Assembly: GCA_008711295.1 (NCBI GenBank)
Contig: VUYV01000402.1
Location: forward strand, 399,351-463,350
Source: Anarhynchus alexandrinus
Taxonomy: Eukaryota > Chordata > Aves > Charadriiformes > Charadriidae
Direction of reading: 5' to 3'
DNA length: 64,000 bases
The notes beneath the pieces were generated by a model. The model worked only from the letters and a program-made list of their open reading frames with translations, searched no databases and was not told where the DNA came from. Positions 24,080 to 35,900 of this stretch are shown here, one piece after another. The translations under genes were made by a program, and so were the position numbers. The first letter of the stretch is position 1, and each line of letters opens with the position of its first letter.

Positions 24080-25000
24080 GGCCCATCGAACGCGCACACC
24101 GCACCACTCCCGCTAAAGCTCTTATTTTAAAATATTGTCTGAGGCGGACCCCTTCGGTGGCACAACCCTGTTCCACAGCATGAGAAAAATCACCGTTCTT
24201 AATTGAAATAAGTACGCCGGCAAACGCTGCCGCTGCCGGCCTCGTCCTACAGCAAACACCGCGGCGCCGGGGCGTCCTCGCGCTGCTGCTGAGCGCCGTC
24301 GCTCCCGGCGGCCGCGGTGACAGATGGGCTGCGTCACGCTCGGCTGTGGCACTCGGCGCTGCCGCCGCCCTGACTGCTCCCCTCTCCGCGCCGCGAGGAA
24401 TCGCTGTCCTCACGGCAGAACGCGGCGCGTGTCACCTCCGCGGCCGTTCCCCTCCGCAGCCTGGGGGAGCTCAGCGTGACGCCGGCGAAGGTGGCCTTGT
24501 GCTAATGAGTTACGCCGTGGTCGGTGACAGCTGAAGAGGAAACGTACGTCCCGCTCCGGCGGCTCACGGAAAGGGGGTCTGTCTGCTACGAGTCGCTCTA
24601 GGTGACGAACACCTGAAGCCACCGAGAGATAAAGGAGGATGGAGTACTTCAAATCAGTGTTAGAGGACTGGAGATGCGTCTTTAAGCCTCCAGTGGATAA
24701 TGCAAATGGGATGAGGAGGCGTTTTCGGCTACTGTGCTTCCCTTGGGGTCGGCCGCGGCCGGCGTCGTAAGGGAGGCGTAGCCCCCGAGCTGTGGGGTTG
24801 CCCCCGCAGGGAAGCGGTGCTGCTCGCCCCGGCTCAGCCCGCAAGCCCTGTGGCTGCGACCGGCTGCGGGGCGCAGCGGGCGGCCGAGGCTGTGGCTCTG
24901 CACCCAGGTCCCCGTGAGAGCCTCTGCCGTCCCCCCGATGGAGCAATGTCACCGGCTGCTGCAGCCGGCGGGGGCGTGTAGAAGGCGATGTGGCTGACAC
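24080..25000. promoter_or_regulatory. CpG-rich segment in intron
   Basis: CpG density is high at 24220-24500 (for example CGGCGGCCGCGGTGAC) and 24740-24980, with a lower-GC part near 24600-24720. Open frames up to 196 codons occur on the minus strand but are Arg/Pro/Gly-rich composition artefacts. Function is unknown. Confidence 0.4.
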
Positions 25001-25183
25001 ACGCTACCCACCATAGCTGATGTATATATGGTACACGGTGCGGTGCGGCCGTGCCCTGGCTGTTAAGAAAGTACAATTTCTCTTTACAGGGGAAGAGCGG
25101 TGTAGCAGTGGGGTCTAAATGGGGAAAACTGCCTCTGGACGGGCTGCGGCTTCTTCCCTCTTACCTTATTTTATTTACGTTAA

Positions 25184-25307
25184 GTGTTCAAGGCCAGGTT
25201 GGACGGGGCTTGGAGCAACCTGGGCTGGTGGGAGGTGTCCCTGCCCAGGGCAGGGGGTGGCACTGGATGGTCTTCAAGGTCCCTTCCAACCCAAACCATT
25301 CTGTGAC
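25184..25307 (+). mobile_element. CR1 LINE 3' fragment
   Basis: It begins abruptly at GTGTTCAAGGCCAGGTTGGA and ends CCAAACCATTCTGTGAC. The octamer repeat is degraded to one unit. Confidence 0.9.
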
Positions 25308-26197
25308 TAAGTTAGAATGTGAATTAGATCCTGTTTCTAGCAAAATGACACTTCATAGATTTAGCTGAGTTCAAAAGACCAGGCCAATAGGTTTAACTCT
25401 TTGAGAAAGGCAGAAGTTGCTGAGTTTCAAACGGAGCGTGGTTCTGCATCGCCCGCTTCCCCTAGGAAATCACACTGACCTGTTTGTTCTCTGCCAGAGG
25501 AGTGTGACCCATTTGGGAAGAGATTCGGGTTTGACACGGAATATATTTCCTCCCAGGATTTTTTGCAGTGATAATGTGTAAAAGGTCTGCCTCTGCACAT
25601 GAAAAGAAGTTGTGTAAGATCTTTGTGAGAGCTGTGATAAGAATAGTGATTTGCAGGTTACAGAGGTGTTTCTGGACAGATACGCGTGGCCGGGAGTTTT
25701 ATTCTGTGTGACTGTTAAAAAACTACTTATTGACTCTTCCCTTCTTTTCCCCGTGAACACTTTCTCAGGCAGCAACGAGTTGGGTCTCTGTCGTTGCTGC
25801 AGCTCAAAACCCCGGAGGGAGCAGTGACCTGTCAAAAATCATATCCCTTCGTCTGCTGCTGCTGCGGACAGCTCTGCTGAGAAGCTTGAAAAGTATGTGG
25901 GTTACAGTGGGAACCAAAACCTGCTGCGCGTACAAAACTGCCTCTTTCTTAGCCCAGGCTGCCTGTTGCCTCTGCGGTGCTCAACAGTGGGGCTAAAATG
26001 CCGTTAGCTGATGTAGTGACTCTGCTTTTGGTGGAAATCATTTCTTCTTCTTGCAGTTGCCAAAAAGCTCTGAGGTTTGGAGGTGGCGGGAGACCGGGTG
26101 GGCTGAGGTACAGTACGCCGGAGATGCTCACGTGGCTCGGAGGAGGTGTTCTTGTGAGCTGCCCTCGTGCTCTTTCCCCAGGAGGGAGAACGGAGAG

Positions 26198-26229
26198 AAG
26201 GTCCCTTCCAACCCAAACCGTTCCATGAG
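26198..26229 (+). mobile_element. probable CR1 3' tip (about 30 bases)
   Basis: AAGGTCCCTTCCAACCCAAA followed by CCGTTCCATGAG is the terminal CR1 motif. The match is too short to assign a subfamily. Confidence 0.6.
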
Positions 26230-26689
26230 TGCCCCTGGGTGGTGCTGGCCACTGGGGCTCGAGTAGCGTGGCCCCTGTCCCTGGGCATCCTTCAGCTGTG
26301 GCTACCGCGTCATCCTTGGCTATCAAGTTAGGGTCTTCACTTGTGCATTACTCTACATCTGGGTGTCCTTTGAAACTGCTCTCTTTGAAATCCCTCAAAA
26401 CCCAATACTCCCAGCAAGAGAAATAACGTTGTGCTGCATTTTGATTAACTGCACACGGCTGCGGGACGTGCCCACCGCAATAAATCCCAGCGCAAAACCA
26501 AACGCTTCGCTCTTGTTTTCCTGCTTGGAAACCCTCAGGACCCCAATCCTGCCCTATTTTATACTAAATTTTGTATGACTGTTGTGTTTACTTAGGGTTT
26601 CCAGCCCCTCTCGGACAAGTCAATGCAGCCTTGCTCACTGACCGGACTTCTTTGACAGTGACAGTCCTCTGTGGAGGACCACGGATGGA

Positions 26690-26900
26690 CCATGGAACCC
26701 AGTGGATTTCGTGTATTCGGATTTTCAAAAAGCCTTTGAAAGGATAGTTTGTCAAAGGCTGTTAAGGAAATGAAGTTCCATGGGACTGGAAAAAAGGCCT
26801 TTTGATGTACTGAATGGTGTTACGGGTTTGGGAAGCAGAAGGCAGAGGTCAGTGGTCGGTGTTCTGGGTGGAGGAGGGCCAGTACCGGGGTCTGGGAGCA
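26690..26900 (+). mobile_element. very old CR1 reverse-transcriptase fragment
   Basis: The stretch translating roughly VDFVYSDFQKAFERIV, then QRLLRK and a stop, corresponds to the RT palm motif containing the first catalytic aspartate (usual form YLDFQKAFD.VPHQRL). The Asp of the AFD motif reads Glu here, and the frame is closed a few codons later. A block near 26835 (GAAGCAGAAGGCAGAGGTCA) fits the following 'RRQRV' region. Expression is not possible. Confidence 0.6.
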
Positions 26901-27839
26901 GATCCCAAAGGCGGTGGGTGGGATGGCCCCTCTGGCGGTGCCGGCACAGCGGTGCTGGTGGTTTCTGGAGAAGAGCCTTGTGAAACGTTACTGAACACTT
27001 CGCTGCTGAAACCACCGCGCTCTGGGGCGGAGCAGAGACAGCGCTCATTAGCAATATTCAAAATCACGGCTTTTCTGCCAGTCAGGGCACTTTGCTGGAA
27101 AACCTTCCTGTAAAAGCTTTGCGGCCTCCAAAACCTCCGGGAAATACAGGTCCTTTCTCTGCGAATCAAGGGCTGCGATCCGCATCGGCTTCTTAAATGT
27201 ACTAAATAAAATCGAGATGAATGCAAAGGAAGGGAAGGAGAAATATGCTTAGGTTGCCAGTATTTATTGCAAACGTACATCGGAGATGACTTTTTATAGA
27301 AGTTAAGGTCAGAAAACATTAAATCAGCCGGTCTGACCTCCTGTGTCTCATTGATCGTTAAATGTCGCCACCTTCCTCCTCTACTGAGCCCAGTAATTTG
27401 TGTTTGGGAAAGGTTACTCTCCGTGAAGGCACTCCCTCTTGATTTCCAGAGGTTATAAACCCCCGGGTTCTGGAGTAGCCGTTTGGTTGAATGGGCAGTC
27501 TGCCCTCCTCTTGAGTATTTGTGCTTTATTTCCTTTTTTTCCCCTCTTAAACTATGTTCTGTTTCCAGCCCTTGTTTTGTTTTTCTTTCTCTGCCTAAAC
27601 ACTAATGCATTTCCATGTATATGTGTTCAAGGATCACATTAGCTCTGCTTCCAACAAATTGCCTTTGCTGTCCGCTGTGGTCTATAATCCGTTCTTGTAG
27701 TCAGTGCTTTTGGAAACGGAGCACTATTCTGTGAATCTACTCTGCATTTTTATGTCCTAGATGTATAATTTTACATTTGGCCTTATGTAAATACAGTATA
27801 ATATTAAACCAAAGTATTAAAATACAGTTTATCAAGTGG

Positions 27840-28605
27840 GTGCTGCTCCAGGAGACTGATGACACGACGCTGGGAGGAGCAGGTGATGCACCAGAAGGCC
27901 GTGTCACCATCCAGCGAGACCTGGCCAGGCTGGAGAGTTGGGTGGAGAGGAACCTCATGAAGTTCAACAAGGGCAAGTGTAGGGTCCTGCACCGAGGGAG
28001 GAATAACCCCATGCACCGGTACAGGTTGGGGGCTGACCTGCTGGAGAGCAGCTCTGAGAGAGGGACCTGGGAGTCCTGGGGGACAACAGGATGCCCACGA
28101 GCCAGCAATGTGCCCTGGTGGCCAAGAAGGCCAATGCCATCCTGGGGTGCATCAAGCAGAGTGTGGCCAGCAGGGCGAGGGAGGTCATCCTCCCCCTCTG
28201 CTCTGCCCTGGGGAGGCCACATCTGGAGCACTGTGTCCAGTTCGGGGCTCCCCGGGTCAAGAAGGAACTGCTGGAGAAGGGACAGCGGAGGCTGAGGAGA
28301 TGCTTAGGGACTGGAGCATCTCTCTGGTGATGAGAGGCTGAGAGCCCTGGGGCTGTTCAGCCTGGAGAGGAGAAGGCTGAGAAGGGATCTCATCAATGCT
28401 GATCAATATCTAAAGGGCGAGTGGTAAGAGGATGGGGCCAGACTCCTTCCAGTGGTGCCNCTTCCAGCGGTGCCCAGTGACAGGACAAGGGGCAACAAAC
28501 TGAAACACGGGACATTCCATCCCAACATGAGGAGGAACTTCTCTCCTGTGAGGGTGGCAGAGCACTGGCACAGGCTGCCCTGAGAGGTAGTCAAATCCCC
28601 TTTGA
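27840..28605 (+). mobile_element. CR1 LINE copy with long ORF2 remnant
   Basis: This is the longest CR1 remnant here. It spans the ORF2 C-terminal region, from ETDDTTLGGAGDAPEGR through LMKFNKGKCRVLH and [14 protein letters not shown], to the 3' UTR (ACATTCCATCCCAACATGAG). The protein is split between two frames near 28070, so it has a frameshift. A lone n at 28460 sits between two near-identical ends (CTTCCAGTGGTGCC and CTTCCAGCGGTGCC), which indicates an unmerged overlap. Confidence 0.92.
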
Positions 28606-29251
28606 TTACCAGGAACGGGAGAGAGAACAACCTGTTACCATTCTGTGCTTAACAGATGAGAAGAAGATAAACTGGATACCTGAGAGAGTTTTCTCTCTCA
28701 TCTGAGGCGGGAGCAGTGTGAGAAAAGGGGAGCAGTGAGACCTGGGGGTGTGCGTGCGCCTCCCCACGCTACGGGTGGCAGTCAGGAGCAGCCAAGAGAA
28801 ACTTTTCCTTTCTGCATCGGGCGCTAGGAGGTTTTGTTGTTGTGCTGTTGCGTCTCTGTGTGCACACACACACGTGCGTGGGCGAGTCTGTGTGGTACCA
28901 ATTCACAAGTTTGTTGCCCGCTTTCTTCTTTTCTCCAAACTTTTGTACTGGAAGTGATTCCCATCCCCATCCTTCATGGCCACCGTTCCTGCTGGTCCCC
29001 GTGGTGAGCAGCGACAGCCGTGGGGCCATGCTCCCGCGGAGCAAGGGAGCTGTGGGCTTGCACCCATCAGGCTGAGAGCTCAAAGTCCCCCATGGGCCAT
29101 GGTCAAGGGCACTTCTCTCCAGCAGGCACCAGCCCAGCACCGACAGCAGCAGAGCTCTGCCAGGGGTAAGCCCGGCACCCGCCTTGCCGCACTGGCACTG
29201 CTGCCACCGTGACCTGAAGAAGGTGATGTGAGACACTGAAAAGCACATCAA

Positions 29252-29438
29252 ATCATCGAATGGTTTGGGTGGGAAGGGACCTTGAAGACCATCCAGTGCC
29301 ACCCCCTGCCCTGGGCAGGGACACCTCCCACCAGCCCAGGTTGCTCCAAGCCCTGTCCAACCTGGCCTTGAACACCTCCAGGGATGGGGCAGCCACAGCT
29401 TCTCGGGGCAACCTGCGCCAGGGGCTCACCACCCTCAT
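29252..29438 (-). mobile_element. CR1 LINE 3' fragment
   Basis: It opens with ATCATCGAATGGTTTGGGTG on the + strand and closes at GGGCTCACCACCCTCAT, a typical 5' truncation point within the 3' UTR. Confidence 0.92.
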
Positions 29439-29990
29439 CTTAATTATCGCCACTGATCAGACGCTCTCACACAGTTGTGAGATCAAGGCAGCCGGTGGGT
29501 TTTATCCTTTTGCATTTTTTGAAAACGGCTGTATTTTCCCAAGATCTGCATAAGCATTCGGTATGAATTTATTTTGCTGGAATATGATGGTGTATTTTTA
29601 ACTTTCATGCTCATTCTGTCACTGCTGAGGAATGGTGTCTGCTTCTGTCACATTATAGGCATTTTTTTGCCAAAATTGCATAAATATACATTTAAGAAAT
29701 GTAAAGATGTTTAACAGCAGACAGATTACATCTTTTTTTATAAAAGGGCTGTGAAGCTGAACATGTTTGAAATGCATTTTTTCCGTGATTTTGGTATTCC
29801 GTTAGGTTTCGCATTTGAATTCAGCACCTGCTACGTTGAGTTTTCCTCCATTTCCCTGCGAAGGAAGCACGATTCTGTACTTTCTGTGGTCGTCTTGGTC
29901 ATTGCTTCTTCAGGACGAGAATGTTCTTAGGTGTCTCCACACCGGTGGCTGGGGTTGGCTGATGCCCCGTGGACTTTGAGAGTGGTAATT

Positions 29991-30187
29991 CCCTGTGCGG
30001 GTGGTGAGCCCCTGGCGCAGGTTTCCCCGAGAAGCTGTGGCTGCCCCATCCCTGGAGGTGTTCAAGGCCAGGTTGGACGGGGCTTGGAGCAACCTGGGCT
30101 GGTGGGAGGTGTCCCTGCCCAGGGCAGGGGGTGGACTTGATGGTTTTCAAGGTCCCTTCCAACCCAAACCGTTCTGTGATTCTATGA
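29991..30187 (+). mobile_element. CR1 LINE 3' fragment
   Basis: It runs from CCCTGTGCGGGTGGTGAGCC to CCGTTCTGTGATTCTATGA, with two octamer-like units at the end. It lies 550 bases from an oppositely oriented copy of the same subfamily (29252-29438). Confidence 0.92.
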
Positions 30188-30655
30188 CATCTCAGCAGTG
30201 GGAGGCTGCAGCGGGTCCCAGCACACATACCAGGTCGGGCTCCAGCCGGCCCCGTGCCCCCGCCGGGGGAGGCATTCTTGTGGCATCTACGTGCTTTCCT
30301 TGGAGGGCACGGCAGGTTCTGCCCTTTGGTTCACAAATGGTTTTGCCGCTTCGCAGAGGCCAAGCGTTCACCTGGACCAACGCGGGGCGGCTCTGCGCCG
30401 CCCTCCGTATCAGCCTTCCCCCGGGCACCCGCGTCCCGCGCAGCCCCTCTGCTTTGCGCTCTTCGGTTTATTTTCCTGAATCATTTTGGGCACTATTATA
30501 ACTGAAGAGCTGAGAGCAGAAAGGTGTGGGTGAGACACTTGGTTTGACTGCAGCTTTCCTTGTTCGCCAGGGCAGAACAAAATTTTTCTTTATTTTGAAC
30601 TCTTTTTGTTTGTTTCCGTGGTAGGCTGCGAGCGTGTGCATCTCTGTGCCGGCTG

Positions 30656-31108
30656 GGAGGAGAGCCACGAGGATGATGCGAGGGCTGGAGCACCTCTCCT
30701 CTGAGGAGAGGCTGAGAGAGTTGGGGCTGTTCAGCCTGGAGAAGAGAAGGCTCCGGGGAGATCTTATTGCGGCCTTCCAGTCCCTAAAGGGGCTCCAGGA
30801 GAGCTGGGGAAGGACTTTTTACTGGGGCATGGAGTGATAGGACGAGGGGGAATGGCTTCAAACTGGAAGAGGGCAGGTTTAGATTGAACATTAGGAAGAA
30901 GTTTTTCCCTGTGAGGGTGGTGAGGCACTGGCCCAGGTTGCCCAGAGAGGTTGTTGAGGCCCCATCCCTGGAGGTGTTCAAGGCCAGGCTGGACGTGGCC
31001 TTGGGCAGCCTGGTGTGGTGGGCGGTGTCCCTGCCTATGGCAGGGGGGTTGGAACTCGATGGTCTTCAAGGTCCTTTCCAACCTAAACCATTCTGTGATT
31101 CTATGATT
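30656..31108 (+). mobile_element. CR1 LINE, 5'-truncated, 3' end intact
   Basis: It begins at AGGAGAGCCACGAGGATGAT (ORF2 tail) and finishes CCATTCTGTGATTCTATGATT. It is very similar to the copies at 3491 and 37592 and is one of the best-preserved members here. Confidence 0.94.
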
Positions 31109-31291
31109 TCAGGCTGGTAGAAGGTTATGATGATATCATCCAGCAAAATGAATAGGAACTTCCAAGTGGTGGGATTATAATTCTGGTTTGGGGTGGTTTT
31201 TTTTTTTATTTTGAATTGTTTTTTATTCATATGGTACATCAATCCTGCAATGATGTTTTTACAGTATTAGTGAGGAGCTCTCGGCTGTTCC

Positions 31292-31312
31292 TTGACAGTG
31301 CGATACTGTCAA
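31292..31312. repeat. perfect inverted repeat, 8-bp arms
   Basis: TTGACAGT, a five-base loop GCGAT, then ACTGTCAA. A third ACTGTCA occurs at 31344-31350. Confidence 0.7.
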
Positions 31313-32224
31313 TGTACTGTGCTATGTCACCGTGATATGGGACACTGTCAGTATTTATTTAATAATAATTTCGCATCTTGTAATACTTGTGTTCATGGTT
31401 CTGGAAATGATGGTGTTATTCTGGGACAGAATACGGAGCGTGTTAGAATTCCTTTTATACTTGGAAAAGGAGCTGAGACTTTTTTTTAATGCTTAAGCTA
31501 TTGATGCTGAAGCCAAACAAATTTCAGTTAAGAATCTACTTTTTATGGTCGAGATGGTAATGGAATAAGCAGCCAAGGGAAGTTGTTGTGACTTTTTGAT
31601 GCCTCAGATCCAAACTTGTTGAAACTGGGCTTTAGACAAACCTAAATAACCAGGCTCAATGCTGGAGTAAGCGGGTGAAATTTAGTTCTGTTTTGTTCTT
31701 ATACGCAGGAGGTCAGATTACACGGTGGGATAATCTTTATTATACTTACAGGTTATGAATTCTATATAATTTTTTCTTCTTGCTCAAAACATACAGGAGT
31801 TTGCATTTTAGCGGGTGCATATTTGTTACATCTGTGCTTATGTTGTGGTCAGTCTTTATTTCTGTCCCGTCCTCTCTGCTGCTCTCTCCTTTCCTCCCCC
31901 CGTCGAAGCTCCCGGGCGCTGTGGGGACGCGGTGCCGGGGCTGTTCCGTGCCCCTCCGTCCCTTTCACAAGGGAGAGGAGCTGCTCCGTGCCGTCGTTGG
32001 TCCGGGGGGGCTGTGCCGTAGCCCCCCGCCGGCGGCTGCCCCCCTCAGCCACGGCAGAGCCTGCGGCGGAGCCAGCCGTGGGGCATCCCCCTCGCTGCCT
32101 GTGTGCCTCTCTGGGTGAATGTCGCGTTTAGGAAAGGTAAGTTTTGTGCTTTTCTGTTCGTTAATTCAGGGGGGAAGAACTGCAGTGAAATGTAAAGCGC
32201 TGTTTGTTTGTTGAAAAACTTTGC

Positions 32225-32905
32225 GTTGGCGTGGGCGTGCTGCTGCCGGCGGTCGGGGTAAGGGGCTCGTCCGGCCCCCACCTCCGCACACAGCCCAAGG
32301 GGTCACACGTTACNAAAAAAAATTAAAAAAAAAAGAAATCCCGCGTCCTTTTGTAGCTGAACGATTCACCCCTGACCGCCTCATCCAACCTAAAGACGTT
32401 TTGTCGGCTGTGCCCAGGAGATGCTGGGTCACGTGGCGGCTCCGTTTCCGTAGAGACGGCGCTGTGCCGCGCCGGGATGCCGCCTCGGGATGCCAGCTCG
32501 GCGGAGGACCGGAGAGGCGTTCTCCAGGACCGCAAAGGTTTGCCGGATTCGCGTCCATCGCGTTGTTAGCGCGAAGGCGTTCGCCGGGTCCCCGCATGCC
32601 GCCGGGGTACCGCAGCGCGTTGCCGCGGCGGAGTTAACTTCTCCGGCTGCTGCTGGAAATGCAGTCCTGTAATTTTGCGCCGGTTGGCGGGGAGAGGGAT
32701 GCCGGGGAGGAGCGGCAGCGCGACCCCGCCGTCAGGCTGTATTTCTCCCCGTCCGTTGGCCGGCGGCGGTGGGACCGGCTCGGGCGGGGAGGCGGCGCGG
32801 GGCGTCTCACTGCCCGGCCGGGAGCGGGTCGCTGCCCGCGCCTCCTTCCCCCTCTCCCGTCAGTCGGTCGGAACAGGGCAGGAACAAAGTCACTGTGAAG
32901 TGCTC
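32225..32905. promoter_or_regulatory. CpG island in DTNB intron, possible internal promoter
   Basis: This stretch is very GC-rich with dense CpG (for example GGCCGGCGGCGGTGGGACCG and GGGAGGCGGCGCGGGGCG), including GC-box-like GGGCGGGG. An adjoining patch lies at 31890-32110. The island's last 155 bases or so reappear at 34886-35040 because of the block duplication. No coding exon with splice sites is evident. CpG islands of this density in bird introns often mark promoters; transcription here is not shown by the sequence. Confidence 0.5.
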
Positions 32906-35900
32906 TCGCGCTCCGCTCNTGCTCTCTCGCTCGATGCCTTGTTTACAGCGAGAATTGGCATTAAGAGGTCATTCGTGCCCAGGTGACGTTTTTTAGTGGA
33001 AAACAGCAGAGTTTGCCATGAGGTGCTGTCACGGTGAGTAATGCGCATATTGCGATTTCCTGGAAATAAATAGGCATAATAACGAACTCGTGTTTGTGTC
33101 GGTGTCTCTGAACAGTCGCTGCTATTCCATTCCCATGCTGGAGACAGCAGCCAGCCGAGGAACGCTCTTTGGTGGTTTTGTTAGGGATGTTGCATACAAA
33201 TAAATGGGCTATTACATAAAAAAAAACAAACAGTGAAGACTTCATTTTAAAATTCCTCAGAAACGATACATTATATATATTTTCACTAGGTTTTATTGTA
33301 GTGCTCAGGGATTTATTTTCCTCTACTTCTCTGTTTGTAAAATCTCAAATATCTGTATATATTTCCAGGTTTGTGATTGGTTTTTAACTTCTTACCCTGT
33401 TCCGTTTGTTTGTGATCACCCTCACGGCAGCACGCACCTTAAACTATTTGCTAAATCGCTCCAAACCCTGTGAAAATAGAATAGCCTGTTCCTCGTTCCT
33501 GCTACTGAAATAACCTAAATTTGCCGTTTTCCAGAGGACAGAGCAGAAGGATGAAGGCTCGGAGCGGCCTGGCCGGGGCGCGGGGTGGGGGGGAGCGGAG
33601 CGGGGGCTGCGCGNCCTCTGCATCAAGATAGCTTTTGGCTGGGTTACTGCTCGGTGGCATTGGGAAAATTAGTCCCAGTTAAAAAAATAGATGTAAAAGC
33701 TTCATAAAGGCACGTAGAAAACTTAGCTCAACGTTTTAAAGGGAGGCAGGGACCCCATTTCTCATTCCTACTCCCCAAATGAAAACCCCCTCTTGAATAG
33801 TATAAGAACAGGAATTGGCTGTTTTCTGCTGTTTAAAATAACGAAGGGAGCGAAGGGGTAATTAATCTGTAATATATACACGCACATTTTCTTGAAAGTT
33901 GCTCACGTGATTTGCACGGGAACGGGGTGGTGAGATCCCATTTAATACTACAGTTGTTATGTTCCATTTTTATGGGGAAAAAGAGTGTTGGCTCAGCATA
34001 TCCACGGATGTGTTTGCCCTTGGTGCTCTCATTGGAGAAGTGTTAGCGGCTATTTTTAAACAATTCCTAATTTTTTCTTATAAATCCTCTGTCAGAAGGT
34101 AGCCCGGCACAGGGAGGAACTGCTGACGGTCGTCTTGTGCTTGGGATTTTGCAGAAGTCCGTGCAGAGTAAGTGTTTGTGCCTCCCTGAAGCTGCAGTCC
34201 TGTACACTAGGTTAATTACAGTGCAGTAATTCTTTAGAAATATTTTAACAATACTATGATCCGGGTATCTTACGGGACTGGTCGAGGGCTACAGGGAACT
34301 TTACGTCTGGTTCTCGGCTGCTCAGGGATAGCCACAAGTGCGTTTCCGTTCTCAGGTTTCTCTCGTCTGCACAATGGACGGGTTTGCATCTCCCGTAAAT
34401 TCAGGTTACCCCTATTTGGGGTTTTTTTGTTCCCTGCTCAGAAAAGAAACTGAGTAAGTAGCAGAAACTCAGACCTCTCTTCTTTACTGAAAGGGCACTT
34501 CGGCTTTCAACAGACTTTTTTTGTTTAACAGTAGAAATAACACGTAACAATTTCCCACTTTTTGCTGGAGTTTTTTGGTAATTTATTGGGGGATCTCAGA
34601 GGTAACATCAAAGCTGGAGACTGAACCTGACCAGCTGCGCTCCCCGCTGAGATCGAACAAGCACTTGAATAGAATAGAGACGAGGTAAGANNNNNNNNNN
34701 NNNNNNNNNNNNNNNNNNNNNNNNNNNNNNNNNNNNNNNNNNNNNNNNNNNNNNNNNNNNNNNNNNNNNNNNNNNNNNNNNNNNNNNNNNNNNNNNNNNN
34801 NNNNNNNNNNNNNNNNNNNNNNNNNNNNNNNNNNNNNNNNNNNNNNNNNNNNNNNNNNNNNNNNNNNNNNNNNNNNNNNNNNNNNGTCCGTTGGCCGGCG
34901 GCGGTGGGACCGGCTCGGGCGGGGAGGCGGCGCGGGGCGTCTCGCTGCCCGGCCGGGAGCGGGTCGCTGCCCGCGCCTCCTTCCCCCTCTCCCGTCAGTC
35001 GGTCGGAACAGGGCAGGAACAAAGTCACTGTGAAGTGCTCTCGCGCTCGATGCCTTGTTTACAGCGAGAATTGGCATTAAGAGGTCATTCGTGCCCAGGT
35101 GACGTTTGAGTGGAAAACGGCAGAGTTTGCCCTGAGGTGCTGTCACGGTGAGTAATGCGCATATTGCGATTTCCTGGAAATAAATAGGCATAATAACGAA
35201 CTCGTGTTTGTGTCGGTGTCTCTGAACAGTCGCTGCTATTCCATTCCCATGCTGGAGACAGCAGCCAGCCGAGGAACGCTCTTTGGTGGTTTTGTTAGGG
35301 ATGTTGCATACAAATAAATGGGCTATTACATAAAAAAAAACAAACAGTGAAGACTTCATTTTAAAATTGCTCAGAAACGATACATTATATATATTTTCAC
35401 TAGGTTTTATTGTAGTGCTCAGGGATTTATTTTCCTCTACTTCTCTGTTTGTAAAATCTCAAATATCTGTATATATTTCCAGGTTTGTGATTGGTTTTTA
35501 ACTTCTTACCCTGTTCCGTTTGTTTGTGATCACCCTCACGGCAGCACGCACCTTAAACTATTTGCTAAATCGCTCCAAACCCTGTGAAAATAGAATAGCC
35601 TGTTCCTCGTTCCTGCTACTGAAATAACCTAAATTTGCCGTTTTCCAGAGGACAGAGCAGAAGGATGAAGGCTCGGAGCGGCCTGGCCGGGGCGCGGGGT
35701 GGGGGGGAGCGGGGCTGGGGCTGCGCGTTAGCCCGGCCCGGCACGCGTAAAGCGCTCCCCGCTGGCAAACGGCTGGGCTGCTCTGCCTGGGTTATACATT
35801 TTTAATCTAAATTGTCGGTGGATTATGCATTGTTAATTATCTTTTTCTGCCTTCCTCTGCATCAAGATAGCTTTTGGCTGGGTTACTGCTCGGTGGCATT

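Noticed and set aside
24410..25000. 196-codon open frame on the minus strand
   Set aside because: It lies in CpG-rich DNA where stop codons are rare, is rich in Arg, Pro and Gly, overlaps several other frames and resembles no family I know.
27777..28295. 172-codon frame considered as a host gene
   Set aside because: Its sequence is the CR1 ORF2 C-terminal region (LMKFNKGKC, LGADLLESS), so it is part of the mobile element.
34525..35359. Open frames of 167 and 258 codons on the minus strand
   Set aside because: They read through the N gap and through the duplicated block and have no real continuity.
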